NCBI RefSeq assembly: GCF_014066305.1
Contig: NW_023501085.1
Coordinates: forward strand, 207,501-271,500
Reading direction: 5' to 3'
Length of the DNA: 64,000 nucleotides
Origin: Letharia columbiana
Lineage: Eukaryota > Ascomycota > Lecanoromycetes > Lecanorales > Parmeliaceae
Shown here piece after piece: positions 13,183-24,950 of the stretch (its first letter is position 1; every line of letters starts with the position of its first letter). Under the pieces are notes generated by a model that saw only the letters and a list, made by a program, of their open reading frames with translations, made no database searches and was not told the origin of the DNA. Position numbers and translations under genes: made by a program.

Positions 13183-13411
13183 AAATAAAAAGCACCGCAA
13201 CACCATTGTACCAGCGCCATTAGGAATCGAACCTAATACGAACTAAATACCTCCAACCACACGACCACAACCAACAGGTGTCCGCCCCCGGACTATGACT
13301 AACGGGGAACATTTCGCTTCACAAATCAATGCGTCGCACGGGTTTCGAACCTAAGCCCTCGCCAACACCGCTCGACGGAACTTTAAAACCTGTGGCTAAT
13401 GGCGCTGCCAG
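13183..13411 (-). repeat. tRNA-derived SINE-like repeat, longest copy
   Basis: On the minus strand there are two RNA polymerase III B-box matches, GGTTCGAAACC (about 13345) and GGTTCGATTCC (about 13215). Each has an A-box-like stretch upstream (TGGTCGTGTGG for the second). The piece is bracketed by complementary words CAGCGCCATTAG and CTAATGGCGCTGG, and on the minus strand it ends in TTTTTATTTC, a T-rich tail or terminator. The order resembles a SINE with two tRNA-related heads. No complete tRNA cloverleaf could be drawn, so it is not called a tRNA gene. Confidence 0.55.
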
Positions 13412-13490
13412 AAATAAAAAGCACCGCAACACCATTGTACCAGCGCCATTAGGAATCGAACCTAATACGAACTAAATACCTCCAACCACA
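13412..13490 (-). repeat. SINE-like repeat, partial copy 2
   Basis: This is a near-identical repeat of 13183-13260: AATAAAAAGCACCGCAACACC, then the B-box region and CCTCCAACCACA, where similarity stops at the hairpin-bearing repeat. Confidence 0.7.
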
Positions 13491-13503
13491 GGGAAGTTGT
13501 GTG

Positions 13504-13584
13504 TCACGCGGGTGACAGAAGTCGTTGCACACTAGCCCCAAATGGAGATTAGGGCTAGTGTGCAACGACTTCTGTCACCCGCGT
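13504..13584. repeat. Perfect 34-bp-arm hairpin, small MITE-like insert
   Basis: CACGCGGGTGACAGAAGTCG and the next 14 bases are followed by a 13-base spacer and then by their exact reverse complement. It interrupts a copy of the 13-kb direct repeat after GTTGTGTGT. Perfect arms amid otherwise diverged repeats suggest recent insertion or arm conversion. It could be a miniature transposon or an extruded-palindrome product. Confidence 0.8.
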
Positions 13585-13975
13585 GTGTGTTAAACGAGAT
13601 TCAACGCCCATGATCACGAAACCCCTGTTAAGCCTAGCGTGTAAAGAAGAGAAGTTTTGTGTTAAAACGAGATTCAACGCTCATGCTCACGAAACCCCTA
13701 TTGAGTTTAGCGTAGCGCTTGTGGGAAAGTTAGTTGTGTGTTAAACGAGATTCAACGCTCATGCTCACGAAACCCCTGTTGAGCCTAGCGTGTAAAGAAA
13801 AGTGTCAAGAAAAGCATAAAACCTAAGAAATCGCGGCGTGGCGCAACACCCCAAACAGACTCAAACGTTCGAGAACAGACGAGATGGAAGCAAAACACGA
13901 GTTTCAAAGCTCACGAGGTCGGATTGCTTCATTCGGTCTAGCGGTCTTTTGAAAAGTGTTGAAACTCATAAAAGA

Positions 13976-14050
13976 AAATAAAAAGCACCGCAACACCATC
14001 GTACCAGCGCCATTAGGAATCGAACCTAATACGAACTAAACATCTCCGCC
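13976..14050 (-). repeat. SINE-like repeat, partial copy 3
   Basis: The third copy of the same segment, with small changes (CATCGTACC for CATTGTACC; AAACATCTCCGCC at the far end). It ends where a GC-rich, repeat-free segment begins. Confidence 0.65.
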
Positions 14051-15286
14051 AAACAATTAATAAGGACGTCTAAGAATCCCCGTTCCGTCGCCAACACACA
14101 TCCTAGCCCCGCCGCGGGCCGGCGGTTTCGAGATGCGTGGTTCACTCGCTGCCCGCGGGCTACGGCAGCGCGCCCGTCATGACACTGCCGAGGCGGACAC
14201 AGGCGCGTTTTTTTTTTCACAGTCAGTGTTATCGTTGAGCGCTTTTCCGCCGGCGCGGCCGCGTGCGCACGAGTCTCTGCCGATAGAAGGGTCGGTGCCG
14301 CAGGAGACGGTGATGGCTGGGTTGCCGCCTGTCGCGATCGGTGCAGGATTTGGGTGGGGGGAGTGGTTGGAAAGAGGTTTAACACCCTTTTCTCGTCAAA
14401 GGCGGAACGAAACGACGCAGTTCATGAATGATGTGTCAGGACTACCAGTACCGGACCGGAAACTACACACTGTCTAGCTGTTGCACCCACATTAAGACGA
14501 ATGAGCGAAATTCCCTACACAGCCCCAACGAATCCATCATCAATCACCATCGTATTTCGCAGATGCGCATACCTAGTGATGTGCAAATCGCAATATCTGA
14601 CGGCAGAACGCTGATGTTCGAAATAGATTATCCGCAAAAGCAGTCAGACGCCAAGATGCGGTTGGTCTCGTTTGTGCCACGGGATTTGGTCAACATCGCT
14701 CATCTCGGGCTGTTGCCGTTGAGCCTCTGGTCAGCCTATCGCTATCATTCACCTCTTCGTCAAACCTGAAACGCTTTGATCCCCCCTTTTGGGGTTTCTT
14801 AACAAGATGACAGTGGCAGAAGTAGTAGCAATGCCCGAATGTGTGCAAAATTCGAAGCATCTATTGAGTACAGTACGATTCGGCCTGATATGTTTCCAAC
14901 AGCCAGCAAGTGACAAACCATGGAAGTGTCTCCCCTGATTAAACACCCTCGAAACCCCCATTTCACTATCTGGGCAGAGTCATCCTTGCCGCTCGACTGA
15001 GCTCCTGGCCATCATCGCAGGAACCCTGGCACTGAAGCGTAGACATCGAGAGAGGGAGGAGCCTAGTGTATGACGGTGTCAGCCTTCGGTGCCAGAACTC
15101 CAAATTTGCGACATCGTAAAGAAAAGAACCTCGATGTCTGGCCGACTAAGCTGTAAATTCACCGCTACGAGTGATTGTTCGCAGCAGGCCGAAGACGGGG
15201 GGAGATTGAAATAATTTGGGAATTCATACACATCTGGTTGAGTTGTTCAACTCACTCGGATCGCAGCACGCTGCTGCTTCACCAAT
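14051..15286. other. No supportable gene; GC-rich patch at 14.1-14.4 kb
   Basis: A GC-rich patch at 14100-14360 gives overlapping open frames on both strands (up to 119 codons) with low-complexity alanine, arginine and proline. This is expected by chance from composition. The rest shows no domain, repeat or clear intron. Confidence 0.4.
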
Positions 15287-15858
15287 CTAGCCACACAGTG
15301 TTGAATCCGCCCAGAGGGGATTCCCATTCGGGTAACCGTTTGCTCCTGGGTCGCACACCAGAGCCGTGTTCCACTGGCCCGTCCAGTAGACAGCTGGGGT
15401 CGGTCCAGGCTTCGCGGTGTCGGTGGTCTTCCCCCAGCTCGTCGAGTAGCCAAGTTCCACAACAGTGGTGACTGGAACAAAGGTCGGTCCGCAAGTGATC
15501 TGTTCGTTTCCACACAAGTCTCGGTTAGCTCTGTTTGTATGATGCAGTTGTTTTTGGGCGAGAGGGGATCCAGGACAGGTCCCGTGCACTTTCAGCTCAG
15601 GCGTGGGAGCAGAGACGAATAGGGATGCGGGTGAACCTACGACTGTCGACATGTCTACTTGGCAACTTGGGGTAGGAGGGGCTTTCGGCCCATTGATATT
15701 ACCCGCTTTGCTTTTCAAGTAGCAGGTTGATGTGATTAACGCCCCGCTGGACTCTGCTGGGTGGCATTCTGAGCTGGAGCTGAGGTCGGTGCCGGACTGC
15801 TGACTGCCGTGTTAAAACCGAGGGAGAGGGTTGCGAGGAAAAGCGCAGTGGCATGCAT
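15287..15858 (-). CDS. Candidate small cysteine-rich secreted protein
   Basis: The proposed model has exon 1 at 15858-15819, an intron at 15818-15769 (GTTTTA...CTCAG, 50 nt) and exon 2 at 15768-15287, giving 173 aa. The start MHATALFLATLSL is short, hydrophobic and signal-peptide-like. The mature part would have eight cysteines (ECHP, STCYL, SCQVD, GTCPG, LCGNEQITCG, VCDPG and a C-terminal LCG). That is an even number, as in disulfide-bonded secreted proteins of plant-associated fungi. The intron closes the frame exactly, but its donor is weak. Without it the signal peptide reads into a stop after 40 codons, and the 143-codon downstream frame is orphaned. The alternative is a frameshifted pseudogene. 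No family was recognised, so an effector role is inference only. Confidence 0.45.
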
Positions 15859-17699
15859 GATTGTTGAGATGGATGCGGAGCAATCACTTGAAATGATTGG
15901 GCTCAGAGTGTTTCTCGTAAGCAACAGACTCTGAAAGGACAGCAGCACTATGAAGGACCCGTTCGAGATCTTTGTATTATTGGAGCAATCTATCACAACA
16001 ATGTGGTCGCACGATCACGCTCAAATATATTAGCTTACCGCGTTGTAGCTTTGAACCCAAGTTTCTGGTTGATCAGAATTGACTGTCGGTCGCGATTCTT
16101 GTGAAACGCCCGACTCCACTTTCAACTCGTCTTTGCTCGGGTCGTTTTGCCAAGACTGGGCCATGCATCGGAACTCTACCCAGGATTCTCCTGCAAGTGA
16201 ACACTGGAACAGCGGGCTTTCATGCCAAAAGTGACTACCTTGGCTAAGATTGGAGTCCTCTTGGGCACCGCCTAGTGGCTTCGTCCGATCGACAGGACAT
16301 CTGTCCAGCCGTGATTCATCCAAGAAACTGGTCTACCGGCAAACCCTCAATCGGCCAGAAAGTCTCTTCTTGATTTCTTCGTCTTCGAAGATGCCGTCCA
16401 GTCTCTTATGGACGTAACGAAGCCGTGAGTCGAGACGTTTCTTTGCAAAACGGGGCGCTCTCACAGCCTCGGCTGCATTTGATGGTAAATCTTGTTATAT
16501 ATGACGATGTTAATACTGTGAGCGCGCTACTACTTAGATGTCAGACGTGCTTTGGCCAAGCGTGGATGCTGGCTCTGGGATACGCGTTCAGTCCATCTGC
16601 TTGGGCTGGCTGTGCAGGTAAGTTTCTGATGTAGGTGTCGCATGGCCGCGACTAGTAAGTGCTCTGTGGGAAGCACTGTTGTTATCCGTGAAAGCGCCAG
16701 GACCTGCGACCAAAATACTTTGCCGTGCGACGACTAGCAAAGACCTACAAAGAGCTCGAATTCCAGGTAAAGAGTATAGATGTCACAGTCCAGTTAATTG
16801 TATCAATCTCAGGAATGATCTTTGATGTACCTGTAAAAGTGTGGAGGTAATAATGATGTAGCAAATTCTCCACTTCGGAGCAGCCAACTTGAGCTTGGTC
16901 AGATAAAGTGCAGAAGTACCAGCAGCCAAAATTCTGCTTAGTAATACCATCGCGAGTTTTGATTGGGTTTCATGAACAGCTTTCTTTCTAGCCGTTACGC
17001 AGATTAATGAGCCTGCTGTGGCGTTCATTCGAGCCACCAGCCACCAGGGGAGCCACAGCGGCACTCGGGTTCCAACTGCACCTCTGCTGCCAAAATGACT
17101 GCCGTGTCTTCATCATGATCTCGTGTCCTTTCGTTGGAGATGGTTGACCACCTCAGGGTCAGTTCGCGCAGATGAATCTCGCCCCAATGCTTCAACAAGC
17201 CATTATGCTGTCTTTGCCTGGTTTGTCCAACTGCTATGGCGAATGGATTACCTCAAGGTACTGAGATCTGTCTACCTACGACACCACACCTATCGTTGCT
17301 CACCATCAAAAGCTGTATGAGTAGACAAGCTGTGGTCAGAGGCCGATAATATATCAAGAACAAACCACACTAGGAAAGAAGGAGGCGAAGGCGCAGGTGA
17401 GAGAACCTCATGGTACGACGTGGGCAACTAAAAGGATTGACGCTGACATAGATTTAGGCTTCAATTGCATAGCTAGCCACTAAAATGTCTATCTCTCCAG
17501 CACAACAACCCATCGAAAATCAGGAAGCTCGAGTGCATCGACTACAGAGGCGGTAATGACAGTGGCATTGTTCCAGTGCCCAGCGCCAAGCCAGTCATCA
17601 ATCTTCTTGTTCCGTCCCAATTCGTATCCATCCAACTCTCATAACGTGTTTTTGCCTAATCAAATTCACCCTGTCTCAAGCCATTCACGCAACCACTCT
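15859..17699. other. No supportable gene
   Basis: The longest open frame is minus-strand 16323-16030 (97 codons, two cysteines, no clear start context or domain). It may be a decayed coding piece related to its neighbourhood, but there is no evidence beyond openness. No repeats or RNA genes were seen. Confidence 0.4.
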
Positions 17700-17967
17700 T
17701 CATTTGGTATGGCCATCCACCCTCCTCTCCATTTCTTCAAGAAAGTTCATGGTCTTGGCGAATTTCCGCGAGGTCTTTTCTCCCACCACGGCTTGCTCAT
17801 GTGTCTCTGCTTTATTGAGCCAGGCGTTTAGCTGATACGTCTTTGGGCGAGTAAGGTGTGGAAGGGCATGGGTCGTCTGGCGGGAACTTTCAGTGCCGTT
17901 CCTGGAGGCGAAGGAGACTGTCAGCGAGAGTGCTTGAGCCAAAAACAACAGTGGCAACTAACGGCAT
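17700..17967 (-). CDS. Family S small protein, copy S1
   Basis: Unknown function. Exon 1 is the five nucleotides ATGCC (17967-17963). The intron is 17962-17903 (60 nt, donor GTTAGT, branch CTGAC, acceptor CCAG). Exon 2 is 17901-17700 plus the joining G at 17901, giving 68 aa. The protein begins MPNGTESS, is hydrophilic, and carries the family core W-L-N-K-A-ETHEQAVVGEKTSR. A charged helix with FLEEMERRVDG follows. No signal peptide or membrane segment is present. It is the only S copy left of the foldback element and has no zinc-finger gene beside it. The exon-1 choice is supported by the same five-nucleotide exon, phase-2 intron and MP start in other copies. Confidence 0.75.
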
Positions 17968-20488
17968 TCTCAGTTGCTTCACAGTATGGGTCTGATAACC
18001 AGTAGCGGTGTGCGGAGACGACAGGCTCCAGGCTGAGCTCTGACGTAGCTGATGGGGTCGGGAGGCGGGTGGTGCGAGGCGGCGGAGGTATTCCTCAATA
18101 CTATACAAGAGCTTCCTCTGAGTGAGTGAATGGACTTGGATCGATTTTGATGGTTGGAAAGTGGGTATGGCTTGGTGCGAAGGAGTTCCGTTCCACCCCA
18201 CCTTCGGGTACTCGGAAATTTGGTATCTCAAATTTTGCACTCAACGGTCTTCGTTTGGTTTGGGTACAATCAAGGTAGTGTTACATCAGGAATGTTGAGC
18301 GTTTGAGAGGTGGTATGATTCTAAGGGCATAATCAAGTGAGTGGGCATGAAGTTAACATAGGCTAGCAACACATTTGGACTCCGCTCGGCTACAGCTCTA
18401 TGACATGCATTATGCGTATGTCCAGTCTCCCAATCATCTCCTCGCCTGCTTCATAGCCTTCGATCCAACATACCCACAAACATCCAGAAATTCAGATGAG
18501 TGATTACGCCCACTAGACTGCGGTTGCGCTTTCTCCTAGATGTGCCAAATCGATGAGCTTCTAGCCAATTACATCCGCTCCTTCGGCTAGCCTATTGTCT
18601 CGAGATTAATGAACCTGCAGCTCATCATTTCTACTACGTTATGACGGCTGATCTTGCGACAAGCACTGTGTGCGATGTCAGACCACGAGCCTGGGAACGC
18701 CCGTCCAGACCGGGCTTAGCGTGGGGAACCTGTGCGCAGCTAAAAGAAAGCGAAAGCCGCCCTCGCCGAACTCCTTCAACTTCTTTTCCTAGATAAACTA
18801 CCACTTCGTCTTATGTTTGGCTTTCATAGAGCAACAGACCGTTGTTCTTGGTAGATGGTTGAGGTCCTAACGCGCGTGCATGAGCACGATCTCAAGATTG
18901 CGCAGCAAGCGATTCGGTGATTCGGCTCCTCCTATCTCCGACTCCGATTAACCTGCTGGACTTTCTTCTTTGAGCACACAATACTCCCAATTCTCCCTCC
19001 CGCCCCACTGTCCAGTCTTGGCAAATGCACGAATACGGATTGGTGCAAAGATGAGGCGCAGTTGTTGATGTGGCTAGAAACCTCCCCGTTGCCCCTCTCT
19101 TACAATGACGCACCCGGAGGTTGTTTGGGCCGAACCACAGTGTTGGGTTTCTAGCTGCAGGAAAACGACTCTATTGAGTATGTTGGTCGTCGAACAGTGC
19201 AATTGGACTCTTAAGCATGGCCCACCGTTCAAAGTCCAACTGCACAGTGTGACGCCCGCTGAAATGTTTGCAGTGAGGGGCTTTTTTGCGCGCAACCAAC
19301 CGCGACGGTCCAGCACTCTTAGTTTATGCAGGTCCGGGGCGAAGGATCGTCGTGCATAGGGCGTCCACCTCTGAGCCAAGGCCGGACTCTTAACACCACA
19401 CCTTAAAAATTACTAGCAGCTCGGGCCAACGGTCACCTTGCGCGAGGTACCAACACTAACACTAACGCTGATTGATCAGAGGTGCAGAATTTTGAACCAG
19501 AGAACAAAAAGGGGTCCATGGATGATGCATCCAACCTGGAAACATATCCTCTCTCTGGCTATGACTGGCCCATGGAGTCCGACGGTGACGGAGCCATTTT
19601 GATTAAAATGCTTCTGGTCCAGCCGCTTGGCCATCATTGACCAGCCTCGCACGCATAGATCTTTTGCTTTGAGACTTGATTTCTGTTTCATCCACTCCTT
19701 GACATCGCTGTCCAGACTTTTTTTAATTTCTCAGTCAAAATCAGAGATATCACTCACACCCTCAAACTGCATCCCATCGTTCAACCTAATCGAGTGGTCA
19801 CCTAATTCTTGCTGCTCTCGAAGCGACCGACTCCCAGCCAACGAACCACAATCTTCCATTATTCGATTATCTTGGCCTTGCGAAGCCATGCTGGATCGCG
19901 TAGAGAGAGATTCAAAGCACCTGACGGCTAGACAAGCTTACCGATTGGTCTTAGTGCGCTGGTTTTTGCCCTAACCAGATGGGTGGGCGCGAATCCCTTT
20001 ATCAGGCAACCAGGCAACCAGATCTAAAACTCATCCATATGCCCCACAAATTTTCCCATTCGGTATCTAATAGGACCACTCCAAGAAGGTTGGCCTGGAT
20101 TCTAGGTGTGGCCGCTTCCACGCCCTGGTGTGGTGCAAAAGGCAGGGACTCCTTGCCAACATCACAACCCTTTGCTGATAAGTTGGTATGATCTGACAGT
20201 GAGTGAGTCTGTGGGAAGATCCTCGATGTCGCAATTTTCTCATTTACGCACGTCTATAAATTGGTGACTGCACTTTAGAAGGTGAACGATTTACTCGAAA
20301 ATTCTGCAAAAAAGCACGCCTTACGTTCTATGCCGAGCAACAGTTATACCAAGGTTGCCAGGACGTGTAACAACTAAGTGTCACCAATCCGGGTGATGGG
20401 TTCGATGGTGTTTTGCATCACGAAAGAGCCAAAGCGACCAATGAAACATCTTGTTGAGACGTCTGTGCGCTGACACGCATTTTAAGCT
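17968..20488. other. No supportable gene between S1 and the foldback element
   Basis: Open frames of up to 116 codons exist on both strands without domains or consistent introns. A short imperfect inverted repeat (GTGCAATTGGACT against AGTCCAACTGCAC) lies at about 19195-19250. Composition is balanced up to the first base of the foldback terminal repeat. Confidence 0.4.
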
Positions 20489-20855
20489 TAACGTCTATAA
20501 TCGGATAACGAGAATATAGCCTTCAACGGGGTCTGGTAACCGTCCAGGCGCGGCTGGATAATGACCTACGCTAAGCCCGACCTTAAGCCCTACCCCCTAT
20601 TATTAAATATCGAAATTCGATATTTTCGCTTTATAAATAGAAGAATATTATAATAATATCTCTTATAGAGCCTTCGTAGGACTCTTATAGAGAGCTTATT
20701 ATTAAGTCTCGAAGTTAGATATCTTTATTTAAATCTAAATATAAACTCCTATAGAGATACTATTAATAATTTATAAAAATATAAAATATCGCGAATTTTT
20801 TAAGAATATTTATTATAGCGAAAAATTCGAGTTTTAAGAATAGTTATTATTATTA

Positions 20856-21423
20856 CATCTATAAATCTAAAAAGTTTCTATAAAATTTAAAATTACTAAT
20901 CGCGCGTATATCGCGAAAATTATAAAATTCGTCGAATTAGTAACTCTAATTAGAATCTATCTAAATTTCGCCGATTTAATAACTATCTTAATCTTTTTTA
21001 TTAGTTCTATTAATTTAGTAGTAATATATATAAAAAAAGAAAAGTTCTAATAATTAACGTTATGATAATAAGATTTTATAATAACGAGTATTAACGCTAA
21101 CTTAAATTTAACTACGAAATTAAACGATTTAATAAAATTAGTCGCGTAGATAATATTCTAATATAACTTAAGTTAATAAATAGAATATATAATTATAATA
21201 TATATATAGATTAATATATATAGTATATTATAATAATTTACGTAATATTTTTAAAGTTATTAAAATTTTTTAAAGTTATAGAATTAACGAAAAGAATTAG
21301 AGTAGTTATTAAATTAATAGAAAGAATTAAATATAGATAAAGTCTACTTAATAAATTAAATTATACTTATAATACGAACTCGACGAAAATCGTATAGAAA
21401 TTTACTTTTTAGATTTATAGATA
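20856..21423. mobile_element. 568-bp MITE-like insert in the left foldback arm
   Basis: The right arm lacks this segment (TTATTATTACTAAAAGAATAA is continuous there), which defines the insertion. Its ends are inverted repeats: CATCTATAAATCTAAAAAGT at the left and the complement of TATCTATAAATCTAAAAAGT at the right. A TA duplication lies at 20854-20855 and 21424-21425. TA duplication plus short terminal repeats and no visible ORF fits a Tc1/mariner-type non-autonomous element. It is RIP-saturated like its host. Confidence 0.75.
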
Positions 21424-21900
21424 TAAGAGAATAATTATTAATTTATATTAAATATATTCTCTATATATATAAATTTAATTAATAAATTTAATAAATTTAA
21501 ATTTAAAGTAATTTAATAATTATTTTAAATAATTATTTCTTAGTAAAAATTTAAGTAACTTAAAATTTTCGATTTTTTTTATTCGAAATTATCGTAGCTA
21601 TAATTTCGATAATTTCAATTAATAATTTCGATTAATAATTTTAAATAATAATTTTAAACGATAATTTCGAACGATAATTTCGAATAATAATTTTAAATAA
21701 TAATTTCGAATAATAATTTCGAACGATAATTTCGAGATAAAAAAAATTTAAATTCTCTAGAAGTAAATATTAATAGTTATTCTATATATTAGTATATATA
21801 TAAAATAAGAATTCTTTTTCTTATTAATATACTTACTTATTTTTATTTATTTATTATTTTCTTTTATTTTAATATATATAAAGATATTATAAAATTAAAT

Positions 21901-22123
21901 TTTATAATAATAAAACTATAAGTTAGTAAGTTTATTATAAGACTATAGCGTTAATAGCTATTTAATTAGCTATTTATATTAATATTCTTATTAATATCTC
22001 TATTAATATCTTAATAAGAAGTTAAGAATAGATATTTAATACGAGCTATATAGTTATCTATTTTATATCTATTAATAACTCTTTATTCGATTTTATCTCT
22101 TTTAGAGTCATATTATTTTTCTT
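21901..22123 (+). repeat. Split direct repeat A1
   Basis: Shares AAGTTAGTAAGTTTATTATA through TTTATTCGATTTTATCTC with A2 at 26219-26442. Similarity ends at TATTATTTTTCT. Confidence 0.85.
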
Positions 22124-22199
22124 CTTCTTTTCGTAGTTAAGTTTATATATATTAGTCTTTAACTATTATAAGTATACTTTATACTCTTATATACTTTAT

Positions 22200-23230
22200 A
22201 ATAACTTCCGCTACTACTATTAGATTTAAAAAAGCGACTATACGAGTTATATCCGTCTTTAAAATTACTAAAAAAATCTCTAACGCCGCTAATAAGGTCT
22301 CTAAGGCCCTTAAAGCTAAAAAGACTATTAAGACTAAAATATCTCCTCTTTACGACGAGATTATTATACTCGAAACGCTATCAAAAACTATTACTTTAAA
22401 TAAGATTAATAAAATACTCTCGCCTATTAAGAGGTTTAAAGTAGATCTTATAAAATTAATAGTCTAGCTATTTAAGATCTAAGAGAAGCGAAATTATCGT
22501 TATTATTATAAGAGTCGAGTTTATAAGTTATATCGCTATTATTACCGTTATAGTTATAGTTATTATTATCGTTACTTAAATATATCGAATTTAAACTCGT
22601 TTAACTCTAAGTCGAATTAAGAGAAAAGAAGAGAAATTCTATTTCGTTACTTAAAAGATAAGAAGTCCTTTCTTAATATTACTAAAAGGTTTCGAAGTAT
22701 AAATATTAAGTACTTTAAGTAAATCTTTTTCGAGATCTTTAAGACTAAAAACTTCGCTAAACTAGCTTATATATATATTATCTTAACTAAAGAGAATAAG
22801 AACGTTAATAGCTATAATTATATAATATACTACTTTCTTATATACTTAATAGTTATTAGTCGCTTTATTTATATAAACGTAAAAAAAGATTTAAATAAGA
22901 TTCTTTATACGTATACTATTCGTCTACTATAATTACCTCTTATCTATAAATTTAATTTTATTCTTACTTATTATCTCGTTTTTATTATTATATATATTTA
23001 GAATAGCTAAGATAATTTTAAAATCTAAGAAAGCGAATAATTAGAGCTATAAAAATCTTCTTATATTTAGAGAAACTTATATAAGTAATAGTAAGTTAAA
23101 TATCGATACGTCTAGCCTTAATAAGCCCGTTATAACTAAAGAATCTAGAATTTATAAAAGTTTTAATAGAGGTAACTATTTTCGCGAGCGCTGCTCTTAC
23201 TTATATATCTATTTAATCTATTAATAAAAT
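22200..23230 (+). pseudogene. Gag-like remnant of the tyrosine-recombinase retroelement
   Basis: The first part (about 22210-22480) reads as lysine-rich protein (KITKKISNAANKVSKALKA, then TKISPLYDEIIILETL). Near 23150-23226 a degraded zinc-knuckle-like motif follows: RIYKSFNRGNYFRERCSYLYIY, where several tyrosines stand at positions that are cysteine or histidine in a C-x3-FN-x-G-x-C-x4-C-x3-H-x-C pattern. C-to-Y changes are what RIP produces from TGC/TGT codons. Many stops are present and no function remains. Confidence 0.55.
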
Positions 23231-23839
23231 TACTTATTAGATAAGTATTTTAAAATCTATAACTTAGCGATAAGTATTTTTAATTAATTACTATTAAATA
23301 ATCGTATTATTATATTAAAATAACTTTTAGAGTATTTATAGATATTATAGTCGCTATAATATATATCTAAGAGATTCTTATACGTACTATATAATCTATT
23401 AAACTCGAATTTACTCTATTAAGAATTATTAATAGTTAATAATTAGTTTAAATAATTAAACAATTACTCGAATCTAATATTTACTAAGATTATTTCGACT
23501 ATTTTTTAGAAGAGCGCTAAGATAGATTTTTAAGACTTTATTCTAGCTTATCGTAATTAAAATTATTTATTAATACGTTAAGTATCTTAAATACTATTAG
23601 CGAACCTTTAAAAATAGCTTTAGTAATATCGTCTAATCGAGGTTAACTCTTAAAACGAGCTCTATTACATCTATTTACTACTCGAATTAATATTAAAATA
23701 TAATAAAGATTAAAGACGAATTTATAACCTCTTATTTCTATACGATTACTTAGTTAATAATAGTATTTAAACGAAGTAAGACGTATTAAAATATATTATA
23801 TACGATAATATAGTAGTAATATTATTATAGAAAGATCTA

Positions 23840-24950
23840 AAAGCTTAATTCGTTAAAAGAGATCTTAAAGACGCTTTTAGATATATATTTATCGCTATAT
23901 TAAATTAATAACTACTTAGTTTCAACTACGATAAATACTATTAAAAAGAATAATATCTATTATTCGAACTACGTATATTATTATTTCTATTTAATCTCTT
24001 CGTAAAGGCCTTTACTTAAATCTTAATCGTTATTCTTCTATAAAAAGTAGTACTTTACTATTTAAACGATTTCTTTATAATTCTTTTATTAAGTAATAAC
24101 GTAGCTATATATACGTAGTAGTTTAACTAGCTATATAGCGAATTAAACCTTCGAATTAATTATATAAAGAATATAATAGATTTTATAGTCGAGTTTCTAG
24201 AAATCGAATTCGATAGTATTTATATATAGGCGAGACTTCTCTTAGATAAGCTAGTTAAAGTAAGAACTACGGTTAAAAATCTTCTAAAAAGAGTAATTAT
24301 CTTATATTAGAAGCTCGAGTTAGTAATTAACTTTCTCTTTTTCGCTATTAAAGTTATAATTTTAAAAAGAGTATTCTTAAGATAACTTTTTAATATTCTT
24401 CGAAGGTCTACGATAATTATATAGATTATAGACGATATAAGAGTAGACTTACTATAATAGAATATCTTTTTAAAATATTAAAATAGCGTCGCCTTAATAT
24501 ATTACATCGATAGTCGAGTTATATAGTATATATAAATCGATATATCTAGAAAATTCGATATAGAAGATTATATTCTTAACTATCTCGACTATATCTAATT
24601 AATTTAACTTAAAGACGTTTTTAATATTAAAATAGCTATATATTACCGTTTTAAAGATATATAATTTAAAGAAATAAAGGTTATTTATTACGCGATAAAA
24701 CTATAACTATATTAATTACGAGAATCTCGCTTAATTCTCTACTATAATAACGACGTATATATTAATAAATTATATAAATTCTTTATATATAAGTTAGTTA
24801 TAGCCTTATTACGCGATATAGCTATACTAATAATTACTTATAATATTATAATAATATTTATTTAAATATCTACGAAGACTAACTAGCTAGCTAATAATCT
24901 ATTATATTTTCGATATTAAAAAATCGCTAATATATATCTATAACTGAAAG
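23840..24950 (+). pseudogene. Reverse transcriptase/RNase H remnant (DIRS type)
   Basis: One frame from 23870 reads DAFRYIFIAILN, then LLSFNYDKYYL, ELRILLFLFNLFVKAF, and the catalytic site YYLND at 24056-24070 (YLDD with D-to-N by G-to-A). Downstream, LELVINFLFFAIKVIILKRVF and LRQLF match the DIRS-type pattern ELQSLIG-x-LNFA-x-KVV-x2-GR-x-FLRRL. RNase H-like sequence follows. RIP stops are scattered throughout. Confidence 0.75.

Larger units (their letters stand above)
13031..13800. repeat. Cluster of 60-70 bp direct repeats
   Basis: At least five copies of a unit begin with GTGTTAAAACGAGATTCAACG, continue through a CTCATGCTCACGAAACC core and end near TTTAGCGTAGCGC. They start at about 13036, 13107, 13584, 13656 and 13738. 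Copies differ at scattered positions, and some end in TAGCGTGTAAAGAA instead. The array is interrupted by SINE-like pieces and a perfect hairpin. More diverged relatives may lie at 12660-12760 and 13860-13960. Two of the copies lie in short open frames on both strands, which is not evidence for a gene. Confidence 0.85.

Noticed and set aside
13200..13400. tRNA genes suggested by GGTTCGAAACC and GGTTCGATTCC
   Set aside because: Only the A/B-box parts are present; no acceptor stem or anticodon arm can be paired, and the unit recurs in truncated form, so a SINE is more likely.
13031..13800. CRISPR-like array of direct repeats
   Set aside because: Repeats of 60-70 bp with variable spacing in a eukaryotic context, no uniform spacers and no cas genes.
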